Shown one piece after another: positions 57,116 to 64,000 of a stretch of 64,000 bases of DNA; positions within the stretch are counted from its first letter, which is position 1, and the number at the start of each line of letters is the position of its first letter. The stretch is from Gammaproteobacteria bacterium (GTDB taxonomy: Bacteria; Pseudomonadota; Gammaproteobacteria; Ga0077536). The stretch is from positions 1 to 64,000 of the forward strand of contig JACQWY010000032.1 in the NCBI GenBank assembly GCA_016209015.1, read 5' to 3'. The notes below the pieces were generated by a model. That model did no database searches. It worked only from the letters and a program-made list of their open reading frames with translations, and was not told where the DNA came from. Position numbers and translations under genes: made by a program.

Positions 57116-58903
57116 ATGGCCGCAAGCCCACTCCAGCGCGAGCTCGACCCCATTCTGATGGCGGTGCTCGCGAACCGTCTCGACGCGATCGTGCGCGAGA
57201 TGACGAATACGCTGCTGAAGACCGCGCGCTCGGCGGTGCTCGCGGTGGTGCGGGATTTCTCCTGCTCGATCGTCACCGGCGACAACCGGCTGCTGTGCGC
57301 GGCCGAGGGCGCGCCCGTCCACATCTTCGGCTCGAGCCTCCAGACGCAGGCCATGTGCGAGCTGCACCCGGACCTCGCGCCGGGGGATGCCTTCCTGCAC
57401 AACGATCCGTATCTCGGCAACACCCATCCGGCCGATCACATGTACATGGCGCCGGTGATCGTCGACGGCGTGCATCTGTTCACGGCGTGCGCGAAAGCGC
57501 ACCAGGCGGATTGCGGGAACTCGATCCCCTCTACTTACCATGCCTATGCGAAAGACATCTACGAGGAAGGCGCGCTCATCTTCCCCTGCGTGCGCGTGCA
57601 GCGCGACTACCAGGACATCGGCGACGTCATCCGCATGTGCCGGCGGCGCATCCGCGTGCCCGACCAGTGGTACGGCGACTACCTCGCCTCGATCGGCTCC
57701 GCGCGCATCGGCGAACGACGGCTCGTCGAGCTCGTCCGCCGCTACGGCATCGAGACGATCAGGAAGTTCATCGAGGAATGGTTCGCCTACTCCGAGCGCC
57801 GCGCAGTGGAGGCGATCCGCAAGCTGCCTGGCGGGCGCTACACGAGCGTGAGCCGCTACGATCCCCAGCCGCCGACGCTGCCCGACGGACTCCCGATCAC
57901 GGTGCATGTCGCGATCGACGCCGCGGCCGGCCGCATCGAAGTCGATCTCACCGACAACGCGGACAACATCGCCTGCGGCCTGAACGAATCCGTCGCCTGC
58001 GCGACCTCGAACGCGATGTGCGGGGTGTTCAACTGCATCGATCCGGAAGTGCCGCACAACGCGGGCAGCTTCACGCGCATCGCGGTGAAGCTCCGCGACG
58101 GCTGCGTGACCGGCATTCCGAAGTTCCCGCACAGTTGTTCGATGGCGACGACGAACATCGGCGATCGCATCGTGAACGCCGTGCAGCTCGCGTTCGCGGG
58201 CATCGGCGAAGGCTACGGCAACGCCGAGGGCGCGATGGGCATGGGTGCCGGTGCGGCCGTGATCTCGGGCCACGACTGGCGGCGCGACGGCCCCTACATC
58301 AACCAGGAATGGATGATCGCGAACGGCGGCCCGGGCACGCCCGCGACGGACGGCTGGCTGAACTTCGGCCTGCCGGTCGCCTGCGGCGTCATCTACCGCG
58401 GCTCGGTCGAAGTCGACGAATCGAAGTTCCCGATGCTCTACCGCCGCCTCGCCGTCATCCCGGGCGGCGGCGGCGCGGGCCGCTTCCGCGGCGCGCCGGG
58501 CGTCGAAGTCGTCTACGGACCGCGCCGCGATCCGATGACGGTCGTCGTGTCCTGCGACGGCCAGGTCAACGCCCCGCAGGGGGCGCGCGGCGGCGCGCCT
58601 GGACCTGCCGCGGCGACTTACAAGCTGAAACCCGATGGCAGCGCCGAGAAGCTGCCCGGGGCCGTGGTCTGCACGCTCGAAGCGGGTGAATGCATCCGCG
58701 GTCTCGACGCCGGGGGCGGCGGCTACGGTCCGCCCGTCGAGCGCGATCCGGCGCGCGTGCTCCGCGACGTGCTGGAACGCTGGGAGACACCGGCGCGGGC
58801 GCAGGACGTCTACGGGGTCGTGCTCACGGGGCGGATGGAGGATGAAACGCTCGCCGTCGATGCCGCGGCGACGGCTGCGGCGCGGGCTGCGATGCGAAGC
58901 TGA
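57116..58903 (+). CDS. Hydantoinase B/oxoprolinase-family protein
   Basis: This 595-residue protein is of the HyuB family (acetone carboxylase/N-methylhydantoinase/oxoprolinase beta-type subunit). It has 'VRDFSCSIVTGDNRLLCAA', 'FLHNDPYLGNTHPADHMYM' (metal-binding region), and 'NAGSFTRIAVKLRDGCV'. HyuB usually works with an ATP-dependent HyuA subunit, and no hyuA gene is in the window. The gene stands alone between a divergent and a convergent neighbour. The substrate is unknown. Confidence 0.93.
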   Translation: MAASPLQRELDPILMAVLANRLDAIVREMTNTLLKTARSAVLAVVRDFSCSIVTGDNRLLCAAEGAPVHIFGSSLQTQAMCELHPDLAPGDAFLHNDPYLGNTHPADHMYMAPVIVDGVHLFTACAKAHQADCGNSIPSTYHAYAKDIYEEGALIFPCVRVQRDYQDIGDVIRMCRRRIRVPDQWYGDYLASIGSARIGERRLVELVRRYGIETIRKFIEEWFAYSERRAVEAIRKLPGGRYTSVSRYDPQPPTLPDGLPITVHVAIDAAAGRIEVDLTDNADNIACGLNESVACATSNAMCGVFNCIDPEVPHNAGSFTRIAVKLRDGCVTGIPKFPHSCSMATTNIGDRIVNAVQLAFAGIGEGYGNAEGAMGMGAGAAVISGHDWRRDGPYINQEWMIANGGPGTPATDGWLNFGLPVACGVIYRGSVEVDESKFPMLYRRLAVIPGGGGAGRFRGAPGVEVVYGPRRDPMTVVVSCDGQVNAPQGARGGAPGPAAATYKLKPDGSAEKLPGAVVCTLEAGECIRGLDAGGGGYGPPVERDPARVLRDVLERWETPARAQDVYGVVLTGRMEDETLAVDAAATAAARAAMRS

Positions 58904-58907
58904 GACC

Positions 58908-58929
58908 TCCGGCGGCGGGCGCCGCCGGA
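58908..58929. terminator. Hairpin between convergent genes
   Basis: TCCGGCGGC, loop GGGC, GCCGCCGGA, 5 bp after the hydantoinase stop and 13 bp before the stop of the convergent sorting-signal protein gene. The 9-bp GC stem has no T run; it probably helps terminate both genes. Confidence 0.5.
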
Positions 58930-58942
58930 AGGCCGGGACGGA

Positions 58943-59659
58943 TCAGACGCGGCGACGGGCCCGGAGCAGGCCGAGCGCGGCGGCGAAGCCCAGAATCGCG
59001 GGCGGCAGCGGCACGGCCGCCCCGGTCTGGAAGCGCACGTTGTCGAGCGCGGTGACCTCGGCAATCTGGTTCGCGAACTCGGCGTTGATGAGCAGCGCCT
59101 GCAGCCCCCCGAGCACCGAGGACAACTGCTGTCCGGTCGCCGCCGGTCCGAACACGGAGCCGACGAACCAGCCGGCCGCGTCGGTCGCGAACGGGACGTC
59201 GTAATGCTGCCACGCGGGCGCCTCGGGCGGCGGATTGTTCGAGCCGTACACGAGCACCGTGCCGTTCGTGCCGACGAGCGCGACGTTCGGGCCGTTGATG
59301 AACAGACCGCCGTTCGCCTGCTGCTGCATGTCGTAGGACAGCGAACCGCCGAACAGCGCGGCCTGGTTGCCGAGAAACGTCGCGGGCGCGACGAAATGGG
59401 TCCAGTCCGCGTTCGGATCGGTGACCGTGATGCGCCCGCCGGGATTGCCCCCCGTCGCAACGTAGACGACCGGCGGATCCGCGGTCGTCGGCAGGTCGTA
59501 GATCGGCGTGACGAGCGTCAGATCGTTCGCGACGGCGACGGCGGTCCAGCCTTCCGCGCCGAGCGTGAAATCGCTACCGGAAGTCGCGGCGGCAGCCGGG
59601 CCGGCGACGGCGCCCCCGGCGAGCGCGATGAGCGCGAGCGCCCTGGTGAAAGCGGACAT
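58943..59659 (-). CDS. Secreted protein with PEP-CTERM/VPLPP-type sorting signal
   Basis: This 238-residue protein has a signal peptide ('ALALIALAGGAVAGPAAAA') and a beta-sandwich body like laminin-B/PEP-CTERM cargo ('FTLGAEGWTAVAVANDL', 'ALDNVRFQTG'). The C-terminal tripartite signal is 'VPLPPAILGFAAALGLLRAR', that is, a proline motif, a hydrophobic helix and arginines. Such tails are recognised by exosortases, which are not encoded in this window. GGGAG precedes the ATG at 59659. The function is unknown, probably at the cell surface or in extracellular matrix. Confidence 0.87.
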   Translation of the reverse strand: MSAFTRALALIALAGGAVAGPAAAATSGSDFTLGAEGWTAVAVANDLTLVTPIYDLPTTADPPVVYVATGGNPGGRITVTDPNADWTHFVAPATFLGNQAALFGGSLSYDMQQQANGGLFINGPNVALVGTNGTVLVYGSNNPPPEAPAWQHYDVPFATDAAGWFVGSVFGPAATGQQLSSVLGGLQALLINAEFANQIAEVTALDNVRFQTGAAVPLPPAILGFAAALGLLRARRRV

Positions 59660-59742
59660 CGAAATCTCCCTTGCGATCGAGTTCCCTGGACTCCGGATAG
59701 TCCCGGCGCATCGCAAGAGGGTCAAATGTGAAGAAACGTAAA

Positions 59743-59778
59743 CGCGGCCGGGTTCACATTCCCGTGTCCCCGGCCGCG
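59743..59778 (-). terminator. Terminator of the SDR gene (minus strand)
   Basis: CGCGGCCGGG (59743-59752) and CCCGGCCGCG (59769-59778) form a perfect 10-bp stem. Read on the minus strand, the hairpin comes 13 bp after the SDR stop and is followed by TTTACGTTTCTTC. This suits an intrinsic terminator with an imperfect T tract. Confidence 0.65.
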
Positions 59779-59790
59779 CGCGGGAGGCTC

Positions 59791-60552
59791 TTAGAGATTG
59801 CCCTTGTGCTGAACCCCGTCGACGGGAAGCATCGCGCCCGAGATCCAGCTCGCCTTCCCGGAGGCGAGGAAGACGACGGCGTTCGCGATCTCCTCGGGCC
59901 GGCCCATGCGGCCGCTCGGGATCGTGCCGACGATCATGTCGTAGAACGGCTTGTTGGTCTTGTTGATCTGATCCCAGAAGCCGTCCGGGAAATCGATCGA
60001 GCCCGGCGCGACGCAATTGACGCGGATGCCTTTCGGCGCGAGCTCGACGGCCATGCTCTTGGAGTGGCTGATGAGTGCTGCTTTCACCGCGGCATAGGCC
60101 GCGACGCCGGGCAGGCTCGCTTCGAGGCCGGAGATCGAGGTGATGTGGATGATCGCGCCGCCGCCCGCGGCTTCGAGCCAGGGCACGACCTGCCAGGTCG
60201 CGCGCACCGCGGCCATCATGTCGACGTTGACGCTCGCGAGCCAGCCCGCCTCGTCGTCGGTCACGCCGAAGCCGGAGGGGTTGTTGACGAGCACGCCGAT
60301 ACCGCCGAGCTCCTGGTGTGCCATGTCGAGGAACTTCTTCAACGACGCGGCGTCGCCGACGTCGCAGGCCGCGGCATAGCAGTCGACGCCGAGCTTCACG
60401 ATCTCGGCCTTCGTCGCCTCGAGTGCCTCCGCGCCCCGCGCGCAGATCGCGACGTTCGCGCCTTCGCGTGCGAAGCCGAGCGCGATCGCCCGCCCGATGC
60501 CGCGGCTCGCGCCGGTGACGATGACGCCCTTGCCCTTGAGACCCAGTTCCAT
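59791..60552 (-). CDS. Short-chain dehydrogenase/reductase (SDR)
   Basis: This 253-residue classical SDR has 'VTGASRGIGRAIALGFAREG', 'VLVNNPSG' (the usual NNAG is NNPS), Ser in 'HITSISG', 'YAAVKAAL', and 'VAPGSIDFPDG'. 'ICARG' after strand 2 suggests NADP preference. The substrate is unknown. It is a single gene with its own terminator, upstream of the NfeD-like gene's 3' end by only 41 bp on the same strand, so read-through from the NfeD unit is possible. Confidence 0.92.
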   Translation of the reverse strand: MELGLKGKGVIVTGASRGIGRAIALGFAREGANVAICARGAEALEATKAEIVKLGVDCYAAACDVGDAASLKKFLDMAHQELGGIGVLVNNPSGFGVTDDEAGWLASVNVDMMAAVRATWQVVPWLEAAGGGAIIHITSISGLEASLPGVAAYAAVKAALISHSKSMAVELAPKGIRVNCVAPGSIDFPDGFWDQINKTNKPFYDMIVGTIPSGRMGRPEEIANAVVFLASGKASWISGAMLPVDGVQHKGNL

Positions 60553-60593
60553 GCCGACCTCCTCTCGTTATCGTGTGCCGGATGCGGGCGCGC

Positions 60594-61040
60594 TCACAGC
60601 GCCCGCACGACTTTCAGTATCGTGCCCTCGACGCCGACGACCTCGACACGCGTGCCGGCGGCGAGATCCTCGCCCGCCACGCGCCACACGCCGTCGTCGA
60701 CCTTGAGCTTGCCGTAGCCGTCGACGATCGCTTCGTCGAGCGTGAAATGCCGGCCGAGATACGAGCGGCCGCGCTGATTGAGATCGGGATGACTCTCCGT
60801 CTCCGGATGCGCGGCCCGGTAGCGCCGCCAGGCGAAGATGCTTGCGACCGACGTCGCGGCGAACAGCAGGAGCTGGGTCTGCCAGGCGAGCACGGGCACG
60901 ATGAAGAGCGCGAGCCCGGTGAGCGCCGCGCCGATGCCGAACCACAGCATGAACGCACCCGGAAACGCCGCTTCCGCGATCATGAGCGCGACGCCGGCGA
61001 GGAACCAGTGCCAGTACTGCACGGATCCCAGCAGCGTCAT
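60594..61040 (-). CDS. NfeD-family membrane protein
   Basis: This 148-residue protein has a short N-terminal part, three membrane helices ('HWFLAGVALMIAEAAF', 'LWFGIGAALTGLALFIV', 'QLLLFAATSVASIFAW') and a C-terminal OB-fold NfeD domain ('GYGKLKVDDGVWRVAGEDLA', 'GTRVEVVGVEGTILKV'). NfeD proteins partner stomatin-like proteins in membrane microdomains. Its ATG shares one base with the stop of the stomatin gene (TGATG). Confidence 0.93.
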   Translation of the reverse strand: MTLLGSVQYWHWFLAGVALMIAEAAFPGAFMLWFGIGAALTGLALFIVPVLAWQTQLLLFAATSVASIFAWRRYRAAHPETESHPDLNQRGRSYLGRHFTLDEAIVDGYGKLKVDDGVWRVAGEDLAAGTRVEVVGVEGTILKVVRAL

Positions 61041-61969
61041 CACGGCTTCTTCGGCTCGGGAGCGAGCGCCGCCTTCGCGAGCTCGGCGATGCCGCCGAGC
61101 GAGCCGAGCACGCCCGAGACCTCCATCGGCATGAAGATGATCTTCTGGTTCGGCGCTATGCCGATGCTGCGCAGGGCATCGACGTATTTCTGCGCGACGA
61201 AGTAGTTCACGGCCTGCACACCGCCCGCTTCGATCGCCCGCGAGACCATATGCGTCGCCTTGGCCTCGGCCTCGGCGAGACGCTCGCGCGCCTCGGCATC
61301 CTTGAACGCGGATTCGCGCCGGCCTTCGGCCTCGAGCACCGCGGCCTGCTTCTCGCCTTCCGCTTTCAGGATCGCGGCCTGGCGCAGACCTTCGGCTTCG
61401 AGAATCGCGGCGCGCTTGTCGCGCTCCGCCTTCATCTGGCGCGCCATCGCCTCGACGAGATCCATGGGCGGCGTGATGTCCTTGATTTCGATGCGCGTGA
61501 CCTTCACGCCCCAGGGATGTGTCGCTTCGTCGACGACCCCGAGCAGCTTGGAATTGATCACGTCGCGCTTGGAGAGTGATTCGTCGAGGTCCATCGAGCC
61601 GAGCACGGTGCGGATGTTCGTGGTGGTGAGATTCAGGATCGCGTATTCGAGGTTGTTCACCTCGTAGGCGGCACGCACGGCGTCGAGCACCTGGAAGAAG
61701 ACGATGCCATCGACGCGGATGACGGCGTTGTCGCGCGTGATGACCTCCTGCGAGGGCACCTCGAGCACCTGTTCCATCATGTTGATCTTGCGCCCGACGG
61801 AATCGACGTAGGGCACGATGATGCCGAGGCCGGGCTTGAGCGTCGTGCGATAGCGCCCGAAGCGCTGCACCGTCCATTCGAAGCCCTGCGGCACTATCTT
61901 CGCGCCCATGAAGAGCGTGACGGCGGCGAGGATGACGATGCCCAGAACGAAATAACCGCTGACGTCCAT
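61040..61969 (-). CDS. qmcA: Stomatin/prohibitin (SPFH/band 7) protein, QmcA-like
   Basis: This 309-residue protein has one N-terminal membrane helix ('[19 protein letters not shown]') and an SPFH domain ('[20 protein letters not shown]', '[16 protein letters not shown]'). A long Ala/Glu-rich coiled coil at about 190-260 ('[20 protein letters not shown]') supports oligomer rings. It acts as a membrane-microdomain scaffold and protease regulator with NfeD, whose gene is coupled to it. The arrangement matches E. coli qmcA-ybbK. Confidence 0.93.
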   Translation of the reverse strand: MDVSGYFVLGIVILAAVTLFMGAKIVPQGFEWTVQRFGRYRTTLKPGLGIIVPYVDSVGRKINMMEQVLEVPSQEVITRDNAVIRVDGIVFFQVLDAVRAAYEVNNLEYAILNLTTTNIRTVLGSMDLDESLSKRDVINSKLLGVVDEATHPWGVKVTRIEIKDITPPMDLVEAMARQMKAERDKRAAILEAEGLRQAAILKAEGEKQAAVLEAEGRRESAFKDAEARERLAEAEAKATHMVSRAIEAGGVQAVNYFVAQKYVDALRSIGIAPNQKIIFMPMEVSGVLGSLGGIAELAKAALAPEPKKP

Positions 61970-62038
61970 TCCACTCCCTCCCCGGCTCGCGCGGGTTGCG
62001 CGCGGCCTATTCTACAGACGCGCGGCGGACCAGCCAGC

Positions 62039-63091
62039 TCACGCCGCGAACGTGCGCGCCACGGCGGCATCGGCCTCGCAAGCCTGCGCGCCGAGCGCGG
62101 CCGCGGTGCCGAGCTGGTTGCGGGCGCGCACGAGGTTGTGCTCGCCCCGGCTCGCGTAGCGCCCCGCATCCCAGCCGAAGTAGCGTTCGTGGAGCGCGTC
62201 CGCGCAGAAGCGCGCGGCGAGCTCGAGCTGGATCGTGAGCGTCGCGGGCACGATGGCGGCGATCTCGGCGGCCGTCAGGAAGTCGCGGGCGGCGGCGCCA
62301 TAGCCCTCGAGCGCCGCGACGAACAGCGGCAGCGCAAAGCGGCCCTCGGCCGCGTCCTCGCCCGCCGGATTGCACCACGAGCGGAACGCGTCGCCCAGGT
62401 CGAAGACGAGGGGACCGCGGCCGACGGTGTCGAGATCGACGAGTGCGCGGCAGGTACCGTCCTCGCCGAAGATGAAATTCGAGATCTTCGGATCGCCGTG
62501 CACGACGCGCCCCGGTTCACGAGGCAATTGCGGCAGATCGGCGCAGCGCGCGCGGATCTCCGCCGCGAGCTGCGCAGCGGCGCCGTGGAGCCGATGCGAC
62601 CCACATTCGGCGATCGCGCCCTCGAGCGTCGCGAGATGGCGCGTCAGATCATGGACCGGCGGGCGGAGCTGCGGGAACACGTAGTCGAGATCGGCGAGCG
62701 CCGCGTGGAAGCGTGCGAGGCCCCGCCCTGCGGCGTGCGCGTAATGCACGTCCGGCATCGCGGTGAACGTCGTGCCCGCGACGTGCGTCAGCAGGCGCCA
62801 CACGCGCGTCTCGCGCTCGATCCACGAGGCGCCGTTGCGCGCCGGCACGAGGCGTGGCGTCACCTGGCCGCGCGCGGCGAGATGGCGCGTGACCGCTTCG
62901 ATGTTCGCGTTCACCGCGCCCGGGAAGATCGGATGCAGGCACTGCAGGACGTAGCGGCTGCCGTCCGCCGCGGTGACGAGGAAGGTCTGGTTGATGAGGC
63001 CGACGGTGATGGGCGCAATCGCCGCGACGGCGAGCGGCCAGTCCGCGAGGACCGCGCCGGCCGCAGCGCGGAAGTCGATCCCGTCCGTCAT
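62039..63091 (-). CDS. Phosphotransferase-fold sugar/amine kinase (NahK-like)
   Basis: This 350-residue aminoglycoside-phosphotransferase-fold protein has 'LINQTFLVTAADGSRYVLQC' for nucleotide binding, catalytic loop 'VVHGDPKISNFIF' and metal Asp in 'LVDLDTVGRGPLVFDLGDA'. The 'D-P-K-x-S-N' loop and 'DLDTV..GPL' resemble N-acetylhexosamine 1-kinases and related sugar kinases. The exact substrate is unknown. It starts 7 bp after the coiled-coil gene, so the two form a unit. The start at 63091 ('MTDGIDFRAA') is preferred to the longer track ORF. Confidence 0.88.
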   Translation of the reverse strand: MTDGIDFRAAAGAVLADWPLAVAAIAPITVGLINQTFLVTAADGSRYVLQCLHPIFPGAVNANIEAVTRHLAARGQVTPRLVPARNGASWIERETRVWRLLTHVAGTTFTAMPDVHYAHAAGRGLARFHAALADLDYVFPQLRPPVHDLTRHLATLEGAIAECGSHRLHGAAAQLAAEIRARCADLPQLPREPGRVVHGDPKISNFIFGEDGTCRALVDLDTVGRGPLVFDLGDAFRSWCNPAGEDAAEGRFALPLFVAALEGYGAAARDFLTAAEIAAIVPATLTIQLELAARFCADALHERYFGWDAGRYASRGEHNLVRARNQLGTAAALGAQACEADAAVARTFAA

Positions 63092-63098
63092 GCGCGGC

Positions 63099-63560
63099 TC
63101 AGTCGCCGGGCTGACGATAGCCGATGCCGTTGAGCTCTGCTTCGAGGCCCGCGACTTCCTTCTTGAGCTTCTCGATCTGTGCGCGCGCCTCGTCGCGTTC
63201 GCGCCCGACGCGCGCGGTCTCGGCGAGGGCCTCGAATGCGGAGTGCTCGGCGCGCTCGGCGCGGTCGAGCGCGGCACTGCGCTGCGAGCTCAGCTCCGCT
63301 TCGAGCCGCGAGGGGCCGGACAGGCGGCGCCAGACCTGACGCATGTTGACCAGCCAGCCCTCGTGCTCGAGCGGCCGCGCCGTCGCGCGGAGATCCGCGA
63401 ACTCCGGGCGGTCCATGTGGGCGAGCGCGGTGTCGATCAGGAAGTCGATGAATTCGAGATCGGCCGTGCTGCGGGCCTCCGTCGTCGCGCGCCGCGTGAT
63501 GGCATACAACGCGCGGGCTTCCCAGAAGCCGGATTCGCCTTCATCGAACTCGATGCGCAT
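63099..63560 (-). CDS. Hypothetical coiled-coil protein
   Basis: This 153-residue soluble protein has an N-terminal helical part ('MRIEFDEGESGFWEARALYA', then 'FIDFLIDTALAHMDRPEFAD') and a C-terminal coiled coil from about residue 95 ('RVGRERDEARAQIEKLKKEV'). It has no signal peptide or known catalytic motif. It precedes the phosphotransferase gene by 7 bp. I do not recognise the family. Confidence 0.72.
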   Translation of the reverse strand: MRIEFDEGESGFWEARALYAITRRATTEARSTADLEFIDFLIDTALAHMDRPEFADLRATARPLEHEGWLVNMRQVWRRLSGPSRLEAELSSQRSAALDRAERAEHSAFEALAETARVGRERDEARAQIEKLKKEVAGLEAELNGIGYRQPGD

Positions 63561-63612
63561 GTGACTCTCCCGTTCCCGATGTGTCGCTGCGCGGTCTCCC
63601 GACCGCGCGGGC

Positions 63613-64000
63613 TCAGAGCGTGTGGGTCGCGAAACCCATCGCTTCGATCGTAGCGCGTTGCGCGTGCCCGGTGATGACCGCGTTCACGCCCCGTGCCGGA
63701 ACGAGGTAGCGGCCGGCGACGGCCACGAGTTCGTCGAGGCCCGCATTCAGCACGCGATCGCGGTACGCGGTGCGGAAGGCGTGCGTGCGGCCCTGACGCT
63801 CGGAATAGAACGCGTGGACGGCCGCACCGGCCGGCGAGCGCGGTTTGTCGAGCGCACGGATGACGCCGAGAATCGATTCCTCGAGCCGCGCCTGCTCGGC
63901 GTGCTCGGGGATCCAGGCCGGCGCGCGATCGAAATCGAGGAAGGTCTCGACGAGGCGCGGATCGCGATACGAGTAGAGCGAGAACACGCCGCTGTCGGCA
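63613..64000 (-). CDS. M16C (PreP/presequence-protease-type) metallopeptidase, C-terminal part
   Basis: The reading frame is open to the right edge of the window; the track's 'start' at 63987 is an internal GTG preceded in frame by more protein ('DSGVFSLYSYRDPRLVETF'). The SYRDPR motif and the helical C-terminal segment ('PAGAAVHAFYSERQGRTHAF', 'FRTAYRDRVLNAGLDELVAV') match the C-terminal quarter of PreP-like insulinase-family peptidases. The zinc site (HxxEH) would lie outside the window. It is a partial gene. Confidence 0.85.
   Translation of the reverse strand, partial: ADSGVFSLYSYRDPRLVETFLDFDRAPAWIPEHAEQARLEESILGVIRALDKPRSPAGAAVHAFYSERQGRTHAFRTAYRDRVLNAGLDELVAVAGRYLVPARGVNAVITGHAQRATIEAMGFATHTL

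Noticed and set aside
1-64000. tRNA, rRNA, integrase or phage genes
   Set aside because: I looked for conserved T-loop sequences, rRNA stretches and recombinase motifs and saw none. This was by eye; a tRNAscan/Infernal run would be decisive.

Overview
The window comes from a high-GC bacterial chromosome. Gene content fits a metabolically versatile proteobacterium: an NAD-linked [NiFe] hydrogenase, cyanophycin synthetases, sulfide:quinone oxidoreductase, acyl-CoA and lipid-side-chain type catabolic enzymes, a DUF6701/MshQ-type surface protein and a VPLPP-type sorting signal. Gammaproteobacteria near the Nevskiales/Steroidobacterales, or Betaproteobacteria, are my best guess; no rRNA or other phylogenetic marker is present to settle it. 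No tRNA, CRISPR array, integrase or intact transposase was seen.

Layout. 1-3.7 kb: a lone MMPL/RND exporter flanked by composite palindromic repeats. 3.7-16.1 kb: a SAM methyltransferase, then a complete hydrogenase locus. On the minus strand run hoxF-hoxU-hoxY-hoxH, a maturation protease (hoxW-like), hypA and hypB. On the plus strand, divergent from hoxF, run hypF-hypC-hypD-hypE and a small FmdB-like protein. A near-consensus FNR box lies between the two arms. 16.2-24.0 kb: a cyanophycin locus. A CphA-like paralogue whose two ATP sites both look degenerate precedes an intact CphA on the minus strand. Divergent from them are an ABC exporter with an N-terminal zinc-ribbon extension and a DUF1854 protein. 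24.0-24.9 kb: a frameshifted remnant of a beta-strand-rich secreted protein. 24.9-27.5 kb: a small Gly/Cys-rich secreted protein, an AhpD-like protein, a persulfide-sensor-type ArsR repressor, and a divergent type I sulfide:quinone oxidoreductase. 27.6-30.1 kb: an SGNH-like/MBOAT O-acylation pair.

30.2-38.6 kb: a catabolic region containing an acyl-CoA dehydrogenase, an SDR, a luciferase-like flavin monooxygenase overlapping an acetoacetate-decarboxylase-fold protein, and a tight MaoC-DUF35-thiolase-like operon. The thiolase-like protein looks like an Ltp2-type retro-aldolase. A perfect 18-bp palindrome between the SDR and the monooxygenase is a candidate TetR-type operator. 38.8-50.4 kb: a NYN/LOTUS protein, a membrane GGDEF-EAL protein, a small glycosylation cluster (methyltransferase, GT2, GT39-like), a 1235-residue MshQ-like protein and an unrecognised protein. 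50.4-64 kb: mostly housekeeping or accessory genes (quinone reductase, SrkA-type kinase, DEAD-box helicase, small membrane proteins, hydantoinase B, a sorting-signal protein, SDR, NfeD/stomatin pair, sugar-kinase-like phosphotransferase, coiled-coil protein, and the C-terminus of an M16C protease).

Several unrelated families of non-coding hairpin repeats fill the intergenic gaps. One sits between hypA and hypB, and two supply the stop codons of the genes they abut. The most promising poorly described system is the cyanophycin locus, with its apparent pseudo-synthetase and dedicated exporter/DUF1854 pair. Start codons were re-chosen by me wherever the ORF track ran past a better start.
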